A stretch of DNA of 42,234 nucleotides from Oscillospiraceae bacterium (GCA_902786285.1 CADABX010000022.1:1-42234), one strand, 5' to 3'. Positions 15,494 through 23,596 are shown, counted from the first letter of the stretch. The notes: generated by a model from the letters alone, not told the origin. Numbers and translations: made by a program.

Positions 15494-15826
15494 ATGCCGC
15501 AGCAGGAACTTGAACAAAAAATTGCCGAAAACCTGCGGCTCTACCGCACGCTGCACGGTTTTACGCAGGCGCAGCTTGCCGAATGTCTGAGCTATTCCGA
15601 CAAATCCGTGTCCAAATGGGAGCGCGGCGAAGCGACGCCGGACATCGGGATATTGTATACGCTGTCGGAGATCTACGGCGTGACGGTGTCGGAGCTGATC
15701 GGGCAGACGGAAAAGAGCAAGGAAACACAGGAAAAGCTCAAGGCCGTTGAAAAAGACCGCAAAGCGCTCGAGCGCGCCAAAAAGAAAGCGCTGGAGCGGG
15801 CGAAGAAACAAAAGAAGAAGAAATAG
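15494..15826 (+). CDS. XRE-family regulator with a Lys-rich charged C-terminal helix
   Basis: 110 residues. The N-terminal helix-turn-helix (about 8-66; FTQAQLAECLSYSDKSVSKWERGEATPDIGIL) is a canonical Cro/C1 domain. Residues 70-110 are a highly charged, probably coiled-coil or single-helix tail rich in K, E, A and R, ending KKQKKKK, unlike a ligand-binding domain. GGGAGG precedes the ATG. The gene is divergent from the PHP/hemolysin III pair and faces palindromic sites over its own promoter. Regulatory targets other than itself are unknown. Confidence 0.85.
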   Translation: MPQQELEQKIAENLRLYRTLHGFTQAQLAECLSYSDKSVSKWERGEATPDIGILYTLSEIYGVTVSELIGQTEKSKETQEKLKAVEKDRKALERAKKKALERAKKQKKKK

Positions 15827-15837
15827 CAAAACGAAAA

Positions 15838-15860
15838 GGCAGCCGCAAAGCTGCCTTATT
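15838..15860 (+). terminator. Terminator of the 110-residue XRE gene
   Basis: GGCAGC, CGCAAA, GCTGCC, TTATT. The same hairpin sequence is reused after the pyrophosphatase gene at 16685. Confidence 0.75.
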
Positions 15861-15885
15861 ATGATAGTATTACAACAAGCTTACC

Positions 15886-15941
15886 GCTGACTGCTGACTG
15901 CTGACTGCTGACTGCTAATCGCTAATCACTGACCACTGAAA
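15886..15941. repeat. Heptamer array (eight units) before the pyrophosphatase gene
   Basis: Eight consecutive 7-mers: four GCTGACT, two GCTAATC, then ACTGACC and ACTGAAA. It runs into AAGCGACCG, the same junction seen at 17379, but here the hairpin partner is decayed (GAAGGGTC), so no terminator forms. The rest of 15942-16047 holds a weak GTCCG/CGGAC hairpin and nothing recognisable. Confidence 0.8.
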
Positions 15942-16047
15942 AAGCGACCGACGAAGGGTCTTGTTCTGCCGGTTGTCCGTTTTCGCCGGACTTGTACAAT
16001 GCAAAGAAAAACTTTCTGCGCCCGATCGGAGAATTCTCATTTTTCTC

Positions 16048-16076
16048 TTTACTCTGCCGGAAAACTGTGCTACAAT
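16048..16076 (+). promoter_or_regulatory. Pyrophosphatase promoter
   Basis: TTTACT (16048-16053), 17 bp, TACAAT (16071-16076). Confidence 0.75.
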
Positions 16077-16117
16077 AAAATGTAAACAAACTCGCAGTTA
16101 AAAACGGAGGAAGCACC

Positions 16118-16666
16118 ATGAACGAAAACTGCATCTGGCATTCCATTGACCCGAAACGCGTCACTCCCGAAGACTTCATCGCTGTGGTGGAGATTCCCAA
16201 GGGCAGCAAAAACAAGTATGAGCTTGACAAAGAGACCGGTCTCATCATGCTCGACCGCATTCTCTATACATCCACCCACTATCCCGCCAATTACGGCTTT
16301 ATCCCGCTGACCTACGCCGACGACTTCGACCCGCTCGACGTGCTCGTCCTCTCTTCGGAAGCGCTGCATCCGCTCACGCTTGTGCGCTGCTATCCCATCG
16401 GCGTGATCCGTATGCTCGACAACGGCCGTGCGGACGAAAAGATTATCGCGGTCCCCTATTCCGACCCGATGTACAACTCCTACCGTTCCATCTTTGCCCT
16501 GCCGAAACACACGTACGATGAAATGACCCACTTCTTTTCCGTATACAAAACGCTGGAAAAAAAGGAAACCGCCGTGGACGAGGTGCAGGACAGAGATGTC
16601 GCTGTGGAAATCATCTCGCGCGCGATCGAAAGCTATCGGCAGAAATTTCCCAAAAAAGAACAGTAA
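16118..16666 (+). CDS. ppa: Inorganic pyrophosphatase, family I
   Basis: Hydrolyses pyrophosphate to two phosphates in the cytoplasm, pulling biosynthetic reactions forward. The 182-residue protein has the family-I active-site segments: [26 protein letters not shown] and the signature [11 protein letters not shown] with the three metal-binding aspartates. Length fits the soluble prokaryotic family I. GGAGG lies 7 bases before the ATG. It stands as a single-gene unit between its own promoter and terminator. Confidence 0.95.
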   Translation: MNENCIWHSIDPKRVTPEDFIAVVEIPKGSKNKYELDKETGLIMLDRILYTSTHYPANYGFIPLTYADDFDPLDVLVLSSEALHPLTLVRCYPIGVIRMLDNGRADEKIIAVPYSDPMYNSYRSIFALPKHTYDEMTHFFSVYKTLEKKETAVDEVQDRDVAVEIISRAIESYRQKFPKKEQ

Positions 16667-16684
16667 AACACAACACACAAAAAA

Positions 16685-16710
16685 GGCAGCCGCAAAGCTG
16701 CCTTATTATT
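16685..16710. terminator. Terminator between ppa and the convergent unknown gene
   Basis: GGCAGC, CGCAAA, GCTGCC followed by TTATTATT. The plus side is preceded by an A-run, so it could serve both converging genes. Confidence 0.8.
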
Positions 16711-16722
16711 ATAGTATAGAGA

Positions 16723-17298
16723 TTATCCTTCCGCGTGACCGGAGGCGTTGTTATAGCCTTCGCCAACGATGGAAACAAGATTGTCAAGAATAAACTGCTG
16801 CGCTTTCGGCTCATAGACCACAGAATAATATTTGATACCTGCTTCATTGGTGTTTTCCCGTTCAATAAGTCCCAAATTGACACCCTGTTGTGTCGGACGT
16901 TTACGGTTTTTGTTGTTGACGGTTTCCACGCGCAAAAAGCCGTGATCTGCCAACCAGTTGGTAACAGCCGTCACTTTCAGTTTCTTCATTGCCGGTGGTT
17001 TCAACTCATTAATCTTACCGACCAACACCGAAACCGTGATTGGTTTTTCTAAAAACACAAACTGCGATAAATCGATATTCTCCGGTACAAACGGTTGTGC
17101 TTCAAGAATTACATGCACACCGCCGTTGCGCAAGACCTCTTCAAGCACGTCGGACACATAGTAAAGGCAGCGCGAGATACGCACCTGATTGACCGCATCG
17201 TCTTCCCTGAGTTCTTCTTTTGTCAACGGATGGATGCCGCGCGCTAAATCATTAATATAATCCTTCGCGTGAGCAACCAGCTTCAAGTCCAGTTCCAT
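16723..17298 (-). CDS. Conserved hypothetical protein with winged-helix-like C-terminal half
   Basis: 191 residues, no signal peptide or membrane segment. The N-terminal 100 residues (LVAHAKDYINDLARGIHPLT, then VRISRCLYYVSDVLEEVL) look all-helical and contain an ordered pattern I recognise only as a widespread unknown family. Residues 105-185 (KVTAVTNWLADHGFLRVE, QQGVNLGLIERE, YSVVYEPKAQQFILDNLVSI) resemble a wing-containing helix-turn-helix. A nucleic-acid-linked role is possible but unproven. A GGGGAG ribosome site precedes the ATG. I see no clear promoter in the short gap to hydA. Functionally unassigned. Confidence 0.7.
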   Translation of the reverse strand: MELDLKLVAHAKDYINDLARGIHPLTKEELREDDAVNQVRISRCLYYVSDVLEEVLRNGGVHVILEAQPFVPENIDLSQFVFLEKPITVSVLVGKINELKPPAMKKLKVTAVTNWLADHGFLRVETVNNKNRKRPTQQGVNLGLIERENTNEAGIKYYSVVYEPKAQQFILDNLVSIVGEGYNNASGHAEG

Positions 17299-17344
17299 TT
17301 GATTCTCCCCTTTTTATTTCATAAATCCAACTGCAGAAATATCT

Positions 17345-17379
17345 GCTAACTGCTAATCACTAACCACTCACCACTGAAA
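17345..17379. repeat. Heptamer array fused to the hydA terminator
   Basis: Five 7-mers: GCTAACT, GCTAATC, ACTAACC, ACTCACC, ACTGAAA. They run directly into the hairpin at 17378-17405. Confidence 0.8.
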
Positions 17380-17405
17380 AAGCGACCGCCGAAGCGGTCG
17401 CTTTT
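17378..17405 (-). terminator. Terminator of the hydrogenase operon
   Basis: AAAAGCGACCGC, CGAA, GCGGTCGCTTTT: a perfect 12-bp stem, with a T-run when read on the minus strand. Confidence 0.9.
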
Positions 17406-17412
17406 CGCAGTC

Positions 17413-19164
17413 TTATTTCTTGAACATCGGACGCGCCACATAGGTGGTATGCAGCAGTTCGTGTGCCTTGTGACTGTTCGGTTCGCCGAGGAACTCCGCG
17501 TAGACCTGCTTGATGTCTTCGCTTTCGTGGCTCTTGCGGTGCGGGCGGTTCTTGTCGTTTTCATACAGCGCTGCGGCACGCAATGCCTTGAGGTCGGTGA
17601 AGTTGCGCACGGAGGCCGGCTGGGTCGGCTGACCGCCGCCGTTGATGCAGCCGCCGGGGCAGCACATGATTTCGATGAAGGTGTAGTCGGCGGTGCCGGC
17701 ACGAACCTTGTCCATCAGGATCTTCGCGTTCTTGGTGCCGCTGGCAACGGCGACCTTGACGGTCAGACCGGCGAGATCATAGGACGCTTCCTTGACGCCT
17801 GCCATACCGCGGACGTCGGTGAACTCCACGTTTTCAAGCTCTTTGCCGGTGATGACTTCCGCGGCGGTACGCAGCGCGGCTTCCATCACGCCGCCGGTCG
17901 CGCCGAAGATGACGGCGGCGCCGGTGCCCTGGCCGAGCGGCGCGTCCGGATTTTCATCCGGCAGCTCGGTGAAGCGGATGCCGGCCGTTTTGATCATGCG
18001 GCCGAGTTCGCGGGTGGTCAGCACATAGTCCACATCGGCGTAGCCGCTGGCGTTCTGGTCGTCGCGGCCGATCTCGAACTTCTTGGCGGTACACGGCATG
18101 ACGGAAACGGAGACGATGTCCTTCGGGTCGATGCCGTTCTTTTCGGCGATATAGGTCTTGATGATCGCGCCCTGCATCTGCTGCGGAGATTTGCAGGAGG
18201 ACAGATGCGCGAGCTGATCGGGATAGTAGTGTTCGCAATACTTGATCCAGCCCGGCGAGCAGGAGGTGATCATCGGCAGCACGCCGCCGTTCTTCACACG
18301 GTCAACCAGCTCGTTGGCTTCTTCCATAATGGTCAGGTCGGCGCCGAAGTTGGTGTCATACACCTTGTCGAAGCCGAGACGGCGCAGCGCCGCAAACAGC
18401 TTGCCGGTCACGTCGGTGCCGGGCGCCATGTCGAAGCATTCGCCCAAGGTGGCACGGATGGACGGCGCAGCCTGTACGACCACATATTTAGACGGGTCGG
18501 CAATGGCGGCAAAGACGTCGCGGGTGCAGTCCTTTTCATACAGCGCGCCGGTCGGGCAGGCGACGATGCACTGGCCGCAGGAGACGCAGCTTGTATTGCC
18601 GAGCGGCAGCTCGTAGGCGCAGCCGATGTTGGTGTCGATACCGCGGGCATTTGCGCCGATGACGCTGATATCCTGGTTCTTACAGGCGGCGACGCAGCGG
18701 CGGCACAGGATGCACTTGTTGTTGTCGCGCACCATGTGGGCGGCGGAGGTGTCAAGCTCGTAGTGCGGTTTGAAGCCGTCGAACACGCCCTCATCCTCAA
18801 TGCCGTATTCATGGCAGAGCTTTTGCAGCTCGCAGGAACCGGAGCGGATGCAGGAAAGGCACTTGCGTTCGTGGGTGGAAAGGATCAGTTCGAGCGTCTT
18901 TTTGCGGGACGCGCGGATCTTTTCGGTGTTGAGGAAGATCTCGGTGCCTTCGCGTTCGATCGGATAGACACAGGCAGCAACCAGACTGCGGGCGCCCTTG
19001 ACTTCCGCCACGCAGAAACGGCACGCACCGATTTCGTTCATGTCCTTCAGGAAGCACAGCGTCGGCACCTCGATGCCGATCGAGCGGGCAGCTTCCAGGA
19101 TGGTTGTACCGTAAGGTACCGTGCAGGGTATATTGTTGATTATGATGTTAAGCATGTTATCCAT
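17413..19164 (-). CDS. hydA: [FeFe] hydrogenase catalytic subunit HydA of the electron-bifurcating complex
   Basis: 583 residues. An N-terminal plant-type 2Fe-2S domain (ACRFC and upstream cysteines) is followed by the His-Cys3 cluster (H-x3-C-x2-C-x5-C), two 4Fe-4S motifs (CILCRRCVAAC, CVSCGQCIVACP) and the H-cluster domain. The H-cluster has TSCSPGW (299-305), MPCTAKKFE (from 355) and EIMCCPGGCINGGGQP (497-512), all catalytic cysteines present. A small-subunit-like tail follows. In the trimeric HydABC class it evolves H2 from reduced ferredoxin plus NADH by electron confurcation, or the reverse. The ATG at 19164 was chosen over a GTG at 19173 because GGGAGG is 8 bases before it. It is the last gene of the operon. 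Confidence 0.95.
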   Translation of the reverse strand: MDNMLNIIINNIPCTVPYGTTILEAARSIGIEVPTLCFLKDMNEIGACRFCVAEVKGARSLVAACVYPIEREGTEIFLNTEKIRASRKKTLELILSTHERKCLSCIRSGSCELQKLCHEYGIEDEGVFDGFKPHYELDTSAAHMVRDNNKCILCRRCVAACKNQDISVIGANARGIDTNIGCAYELPLGNTSCVSCGQCIVACPTGALYEKDCTRDVFAAIADPSKYVVVQAAPSIRATLGECFDMAPGTDVTGKLFAALRRLGFDKVYDTNFGADLTIMEEANELVDRVKNGGVLPMITSCSPGWIKYCEHYYPDQLAHLSSCKSPQQMQGAIIKTYIAEKNGIDPKDIVSVSVMPCTAKKFEIGRDDQNASGYADVDYVLTTRELGRMIKTAGIRFTELPDENPDAPLGQGTGAAVIFGATGGVMEAALRTAAEVITGKELENVEFTDVRGMAGVKEASYDLAGLTVKVAVASGTKNAKILMDKVRAGTADYTFIEIMCCPGGCINGGGQPTQPASVRNFTDLKALRAAALYENDKNRPHRKSHESEDIKQVYAEFLGEPNSHKAHELLHTTYVARPMFKK

Positions 19165-19179
19165 TGTCTGCACCTCCCC

Positions 19180-20973
19180 TTATTCCTTGATGATTGCGCC
19201 GAATTTGCAGGTCTCCATGCAGGCGCCGCACTTGATGCACTTCGAGGTGTCGATCGTATGCGGATTCTTGACCGTACCGGAGATCGCGCCCACCGGGCAC
19301 TTTCTTGCGCAGGCGGTGCAGCCGCGGCACTTGTCGGCGATGATCTTGTATTGCAGCAAATCTTTGCAGACGCCGGCCGGGCACTTCTTGTCGACCACGT
19401 GGGCGACATATTCGTCGCGGAAGAACTTGAGGGTCGCAAGCACCGGGTTGGGCGCTGTCTGGCCGAGACCGCAAAGCGAGTTCTCTTTGATGTAATAGCA
19501 CAGCTCTTCGAGCTTGTCCAGATCCTCGAGCGTGCCGTTGCCGGACGTGATCTTGTCGAGCATTTCAAGCAGTCTGCGGGTACCCACACGGCACGGTGTG
19601 CACTTGCCGCAGGATTCGTCGACGGTGAAGTTGAGGAAGAACTTTGCGATGTCGACCATGCAGTTGTCCTCGTCCATAACGATCAGACCGCCGGAACCCA
19701 TCATGCAGCCGATGGCTGTCAGGTTGTCGTAGTCGATCGGGGTGTCGATCAGGCTCATCGGGATACAGCCGCCGGACGGGCCGCCGGTCTGGGCAGCCTT
19801 GAACTTTTTGCCGTTCGGGATGCCGCCGCCGATCTCTTCAATGATTTCTCTGAGCGTGGTGCCCATCGGGATTTCCACAAGGCCGGTGTTCTTGATCTTG
19901 CCGCCGAGCGCGAAGACCTTGGTGCCCTTGCTCTTTTCGGTACCCATGGAGGCGAAGTATTCCGCGCCTTCGCGGATGATGGTCGGGATATTGGCAAAGG
20001 TTTCCACGTTGTTTTCCGTGGTCGGTTTGCCGAACAGACCCTTGACAGCCGGATACGGCGGACGCGGTCTGGGTTCGCCGCGGTTGCCTTCGATGGAGGT
20101 CATGAGTGCGGTCTCTTCGCCGCAGACGAACGCGCCTGCGCCGAGCTTGATGTGCAGATCGAAATCGAAGCCGGAGCCGAAGATGTCTTTGCCCAAAAGG
20201 CCCATTTCCTTCGCCTGCGCGATGGCGATCTCCAAGCGCTTGACAGCGATCGGATATTCCGCACGGACGTAGATGTAGCCTTCGGTTGCGCCGGTCGCAT
20301 AGCCGCAGATGGTCATCGCTTCGATGATGCAATGCGGGTCGCCTTCAAGCACGGAGCGATCCATGAACGCGCCCGGGTCGCCTTCGTCGGCGTTGCAGAC
20401 GACGTATTTCTGGTCGGCCTTGTTCGCCGCGGTAAAGCTCCATTTGAGCCCCGTCGGGAAACCGCCGCCGCCGCGGCCGCGAAGACCGGAATCCTTGACG
20501 ATCTGGATGACCTCTTCGGGCTTGAGCTCGGTCAGGCACTTGGCCAGCGCCTGATAGCCGTCGTAGGCGATGTATTCGTTGATGTCCTCGGGGTTGATGA
20601 CGCCGCAGTTGCGCAGCGCCACGCGCTTTTGCTTTTTATAGAAGTCGGTCTCCTTGAGCGGCTTGACCTCTTCCTGGGCGCCGGCCTTGGTCTCATCATA
20701 GAGCAGACGCTGCACGATGCGGCCCTTGAGCAGATGCTCTTCGACGATCTCGGGCACATCTTCGACCTTCACTTCGCTGTAGAAGCAGCCTTCGGGATAG
20801 ACCACGACGACCGGGCCGAGCGCGCAAAGACCGAAGCAACCGGTGCGGATGACCTTGACTTCGTCTTCGAGGCCTTTTTCCTTGATCTGGGCTTCAAACT
20901 GTTCGATGATCTTTGGGGAGTTTGAGGAGGTACAGCCGGTACCGCCGCAAACAAGCACATGGGATCGATACAT
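19180..20973 (-). CDS. hydB: Bifurcating hydrogenase NADH-binding subunit HydB (NuoF-like)
   Basis: 597 residues. The order is: an N-terminal thioredoxin-like 2Fe-2S domain (VCGGTGCTSSNS, TGCFGLCALGPVVVVYPEG); the NuoF core with the glycine-rich nucleotide site LRGRGGGGFPTGLKW and FMN site GAGAFVCGEETALMTSIEG; an SLBB segment; the 4Fe-4S loop ESCGKCTPCRVG; and a C-terminal double ferredoxin (CRGCTACARKCP, CIKCGACMETC). HydB carries the FMN where electrons are split or joined between NAD(H) and ferredoxin. AAGGAGG precedes the ATG. It lies between the 2Fe-2S protein and hydA with gaps of 12 and 15 bases. Confidence 0.96.
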   Translation of the reverse strand: MYRSHVLVCGGTGCTSSNSPKIIEQFEAQIKEKGLEDEVKVIRTGCFGLCALGPVVVVYPEGCFYSEVKVEDVPEIVEEHLLKGRIVQRLLYDETKAGAQEEVKPLKETDFYKKQKRVALRNCGVINPEDINEYIAYDGYQALAKCLTELKPEEVIQIVKDSGLRGRGGGGFPTGLKWSFTAANKADQKYVVCNADEGDPGAFMDRSVLEGDPHCIIEAMTICGYATGATEGYIYVRAEYPIAVKRLEIAIAQAKEMGLLGKDIFGSGFDFDLHIKLGAGAFVCGEETALMTSIEGNRGEPRPRPPYPAVKGLFGKPTTENNVETFANIPTIIREGAEYFASMGTEKSKGTKVFALGGKIKNTGLVEIPMGTTLREIIEEIGGGIPNGKKFKAAQTGGPSGGCIPMSLIDTPIDYDNLTAIGCMMGSGGLIVMDEDNCMVDIAKFFLNFTVDESCGKCTPCRVGTRRLLEMLDKITSGNGTLEDLDKLEELCYYIKENSLCGLGQTAPNPVLATLKFFRDEYVAHVVDKKCPAGVCKDLLQYKIIADKCRGCTACARKCPVGAISGTVKNPHTIDTSKCIKCGACMETCKFGAIIKE

Positions 20974-20985
20974 TTCGTTTCCTCC

Positions 20986-21357
20986 TTATTTTTTCAGTGC
21001 GCCGACGGTGTATTCGACGACGGGATTGCCGTTGACAAGATGATCCACAACAACCTTGGTTGCCTTTTCCGGATTCATCAGCACATAGGTGACCTTTTCC
21101 TTGCCCGGTTCGGTCACCTCCACGATCGGCTCATACTGGCACATGCCGATGCAGCCGGTCTGCGCGACGGTGACGTTGGTCAGGTTGCGCTTTTCGATCT
21201 CTTCGGAAAAGCGGTTCATGACCGGTCTTGCGCCGGCGGCGATGCCGCAGGTTGCCATGCCGACCACCACGCGGGTGACGGCGGTGGAATCTTCGCGGGC
21301 TGTCATTTTTGCTTTGGCGGCGTCTCTGAGCGCCATGAGTTCTTCGAGTGATTTCAT
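20986..21357 (-). CDS. Thioredoxin-like 2Fe-2S ferredoxin (HydD/HndB-like)
   Basis: 123 residues with a thioredoxin-fold [2Fe-2S] domain: cysteine positions in MATCGIAAGARPV and QTGCIGMCQYEPIVEV, then DHLVNGNPVVEYTVG. Similar small proteins accompany HydABC hydrogenases in clostridia and acetogens and may be an accessory electron carrier or structural subunit. It is separated from the upstream ATPase gene by a single base, with GGAGGTG before the ATG, so it is co-translated with its neighbours. Confidence 0.88.
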   Translation of the reverse strand: MKSLEELMALRDAAKAKMTAREDSTAVTRVVVGMATCGIAAGARPVMNRFSEEIEKRNLTNVTVAQTGCIGMCQYEPIVEVTEPGKEKVTYVLMNPEKATKVVVDHLVNGNPVVEYTVGALKK

Positions 21358-21358
21358 A

Positions 21359-21907
21359 TCATTGCACCTCCGTGAGTTCTTGTATATTGTCTTTGATATA
21401 GCCTGCCATCCACTGCATGATGGATGGATCGTTCATCGGCACATCGCCCAGAATCTCTTTGATCTGTGCGGTATCGAACAGGAATTCCCTGCCGTCGATC
21501 GCATGGCGGTATAAAAAGCGGATGTGTTCGTTCATCGCTGCGAGCATGACGACGGTGTTGGCCATGTCGCCCAGCGGAACAAAATCCACATGATCGGTAT
21601 GGAAGAAGGCGCGCACGTTCGTGCCCACGCCGACGGTGCTTTCAATTTCCAAAGAGCCGCCGGTCATCTCCGCCGCCATCTTGAACAGCGGCACACCCAG
21701 CCCGACCTTGCGCGTGGTGCGCGTGGTAAAAAACGGATCGCGAACCGACTGCACCTGTTCGGGCGTCATTCCCTTGCCGTTGTCATAGATGCCGATCATC
21801 AGCGTATGTGCCGCGGTGTCTTCGCAAATTTCGATCTCGATTTCGGACGCGTTGGCCGAAACGGAGTTCTGCGCCACATCCAGCACATTGAGGGACAGCT
21901 CGCGCAT
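21359..21907 (-). CDS. Histidine-kinase-like ATPase encoded in the hydrogenase operon
   Basis: 182 residues. A GHKL ATP-binding domain is clear: N-box LDVAQNSVSANASEIEI, G1 box DNGKGM, F-like DPFFTTRTTRKVGLGVPLF and the G2 region TGGSLEIES. There is no dimerisation/phospho-acceptor histidine domain and no sensor domain, so it is not a complete two-component kinase; it resembles anti-sigma or stand-alone HATPase proteins. The ATG shares one base with the hydC stop (TAATG), showing translational coupling. Genes of this type recur between hydC and the 2Fe-2S gene in clostridial hyd operons, but their function is unsettled. The last 70 residues are unassigned. Confidence 0.85.
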   Translation of the reverse strand: MRELSLNVLDVAQNSVSANASEIEIEICEDTAAHTLMIGIYDNGKGMTPEQVQSVRDPFFTTRTTRKVGLGVPLFKMAAEMTGGSLEIESTVGVGTNVRAFFHTDHVDFVPLGDMANTVVMLAAMNEHIRFLYRHAIDGREFLFDTAQIKEILGDVPMNDPSIMQWMAGYIKDNIQELTEVQ

Positions 21908-22401
21908 TATGCGTATTTTGCCAGAATGCCCTTGACGTCGGAGGCGCTGATCTTGCCGTAGACGTCGTCGTTGACCGTCATAACCGGCGCAAGACCGCAC
22001 GCGCCGATGCAGCGGCAGGCGGACAGCGAAAACTTGCCGTCGGCGGTGCATTCCTCTGCGCCGATGCCGAGCTGGGTGCAAAGCTCATCGAGCACACCCT
22101 GCGAGCCCTTGACGTAGCACGCCGTGCCGAGGCACACGCTGATCGCGTATTTACCCTTCGGCGAAAGCGCGAACTGCGCATAGAACGTGGCAACGCCGTA
22201 GACTTTTTCCAGCGGGACGTTCATGCCGTCTGCAATTTTCTTCTGCACCTCAAACGGCAGATACCCATAGATGTCCTGCGCAACCTGCATCACATGCATG
22301 AGCTGGCTTTCATCTCCGGCGCATTCAGCAATGATTGCGTCCAGCTTCTTAGCCTGTTCCGGCGTGTCGGAAAAGGGAATTTGGCTGATTTTCTTAAGCA
22401 T
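21907..22401 (-). CDS. hydC: Bifurcating hydrogenase subunit HydC (NuoE-like 2Fe-2S)
   Basis: 164 residues with the NuoE fold. A helical N-terminus (LMHVMQVAQDIYGYLPFEVQKKIAD, VYGVATFYAQF) precedes a thioredoxin-like domain binding 2Fe-2S through CLGTACYVKGS and CRCIGACGLAPV. It relays electrons between HydB and HydA. The ATG at 22401 was preferred over the longer frame beginning at 22428 because AAAGGAGG lies 8 bases upstream and the latter would use that site's own bases as codons. First gene of the operon. Confidence 0.94.
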   Translation of the reverse strand: MLKKISQIPFSDTPEQAKKLDAIIAECAGDESQLMHVMQVAQDIYGYLPFEVQKKIADGMNVPLEKVYGVATFYAQFALSPKGKYAISVCLGTACYVKGSQGVLDELCTQLGIGAEECTADGKFSLSACRCIGACGLAPVMTVNDDVYGKISASDVKGILAKYA

Positions 22402-22419
22402 GGATAGATCCTCCTTTTC

Positions 22420-22511
22420 ACGGGACAATCCCGTTTTGCAAATAATACATCATGAAAACTTTCTTTGCCGCAGCGAAAAAAACCTGCGACATGTCAAGTC
22501 AATATATCATA
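22420..22511 (-). promoter_or_regulatory. Leader and candidate promoter of the hyd operon
   Basis: On the minus strand an extended -10, TGCTATGAT (core TATGAT at 22506-22511), has only a weak -35 (TGGATT). The roughly 98-base leader contains a CGCAG/CTGCG hairpin and ACGGGA-TTG-TCCCGT (22420-22434), which ends just before the ribosome site at 22409-22416. Confidence 0.5.
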
Positions 22512-22581
22512 GCATATCCGCGCAAAAAAATCCATAGGTTTTTTCTGCCGTTTTTCATGAAAGCAGTCGTTTTTTGAAAAA

Positions 22582-22595
22582 TTAGCACATGCTAA
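22582..22595. promoter_or_regulatory. Palindromic operator candidate between hyd and GH43 genes
   Basis: TTAGCA-CA-TGCTAA is an inverted repeat. It lies 12 bases upstream of the weak -35 region (22607-22612) belonging to a -10 TAGAAT at 22630-22635 for the GH43 gene, and about 70 bases upstream of the hyd -10. The binding protein is unknown. Confidence 0.45.
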
Positions 22596-22672
22596 CCATT
22601 AAACACTGTGCAGCTCCTTCTTTTTATGTTAGAATATAGAGGATAATAAAAACAAGTAAAGGAGCCTTAACG

Positions 22673-23596
22673 ATGACGCATCAGGAAAACCGGTTTTCAA
22701 AAGCAGGCGGCGCCTGTCTGTTCGTCCACTTTGCCGGCAACCGGCCCGAAGAGGAGCGGCTGCGGTTTGCGCTGAGCGACGACGGGTTTCACTTCTTTCC
22801 CCTGTTCGGCGGCAGGGACGTTGTTTTGCAGCAACAAGGCACGGGCTGCGTGCGCGACCCGTATATTTTGCGCGGCGAGGACGGCGCGTTTTACATCATC
22901 GGCACCGACATGAAAAGCGACGACGGCTGGCTGTCGAACCACGCGCTGGTCACCTGGCGGTCGACGGATCTGATTCACTGGACGGACGAGACGATCCTCG
23001 ACATCCGCGCTTTCGGCGGCAGCTTCGCCGACACCACGCGCGCCTGGGCGCCGCAGGCGATCTTTGACAAAGCCAAAGGGCAGTACATGGTCTATTGGGC
23101 GCACTCCTCCGGCACCGAGATCCCGGCCGCGCTGTACTATGCGTATACGCGCGACTTCAAGTCGCTGTCCAAACCCCAGCTTCTCTATGCGCGGCAGGGC
23201 ATCCAGACCATCGACGGCGACATCGCGTACAATGAAAAGGACGGCTATTACTATCTCTATTTCAAAGAGGACGTCACCCAGTCCATCGCATGGGTGCGGT
23301 CAAAGAACCTCACCGGACCGTATGACGCCGCGCCGCCCGTGATCGCGTCGCACGCGCCGACGGGCGTGGAGGGCAGCTCACTGGTTCCGCTCCCCGGCAC
23401 GGACCGCCATTTGCTGTTCATGGACGAATACGGCAAACAGCGGTTCTTTTTGGAGGAGACGACGGACTTTCAGCACTTCACCCCGGTGCCGCGCGACCGG
23501 TACGGCTTTCACGGCTTTGTGCCGCGCCACGGGAGCTTTCTTTGGATTACACAAGAGGAAGCTCAGCGGCTGCGGACCGGGAGAATTAAGAAGTAA
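22673..23596 (+). CDS. Glycoside hydrolase family 43-like beta-propeller enzyme
   Basis: 307 residues, no signal peptide, so probably cytoplasmic. The five-bladed propeller signature is present: RDPYI with Asp62 as candidate base, a second aspartate pair in QTIDGDIAY (181/183), and Glu233 in GVEGSSLVPL as candidate acid. WTDE and WAPQAIFD blade motifs are typical of GH43 arabinofuranosidases and xylosidases. The likely role is cleavage of arabinose- or xylose-containing oligosaccharides after uptake, though no transporter is next to it. AAAGGAG lies 10 bases before the ATG. Substrate is not assignable. Confidence 0.8.
   Translation: MTHQENRFSKAGGACLFVHFAGNRPEEERLRFALSDDGFHFFPLFGGRDVVLQQQGTGCVRDPYILRGEDGAFYIIGTDMKSDDGWLSNHALVTWRSTDLIHWTDETILDIRAFGGSFADTTRAWAPQAIFDKAKGQYMVYWAHSSGTEIPAALYYAYTRDFKSLSKPQLLYARQGIQTIDGDIAYNEKDGYYYLYFKEDVTQSIAWVRSKNLTGPYDAAPPVIASHAPTGVEGSSLVPLPGTDRHLLFMDEYGKQRFFLEETTDFQHFTPVPRDRYGFHGFVPRHGSFLWITQEEAQRLRTGRIKK

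Noticed and set aside
15886-15941. Possible CRISPR-like array
   Set aside because: Units are contiguous 7-mers with no spacers, no cas genes and no leader.
17449-20925. 1158-residue open frame on the plus strand antisense to hydA/hydB
   Set aside because: It is a shadow caused by GC-rich codon positions opposite two unmistakable hydrogenase genes; no ribosome site, and its translation is low-complexity A/G/D/R.
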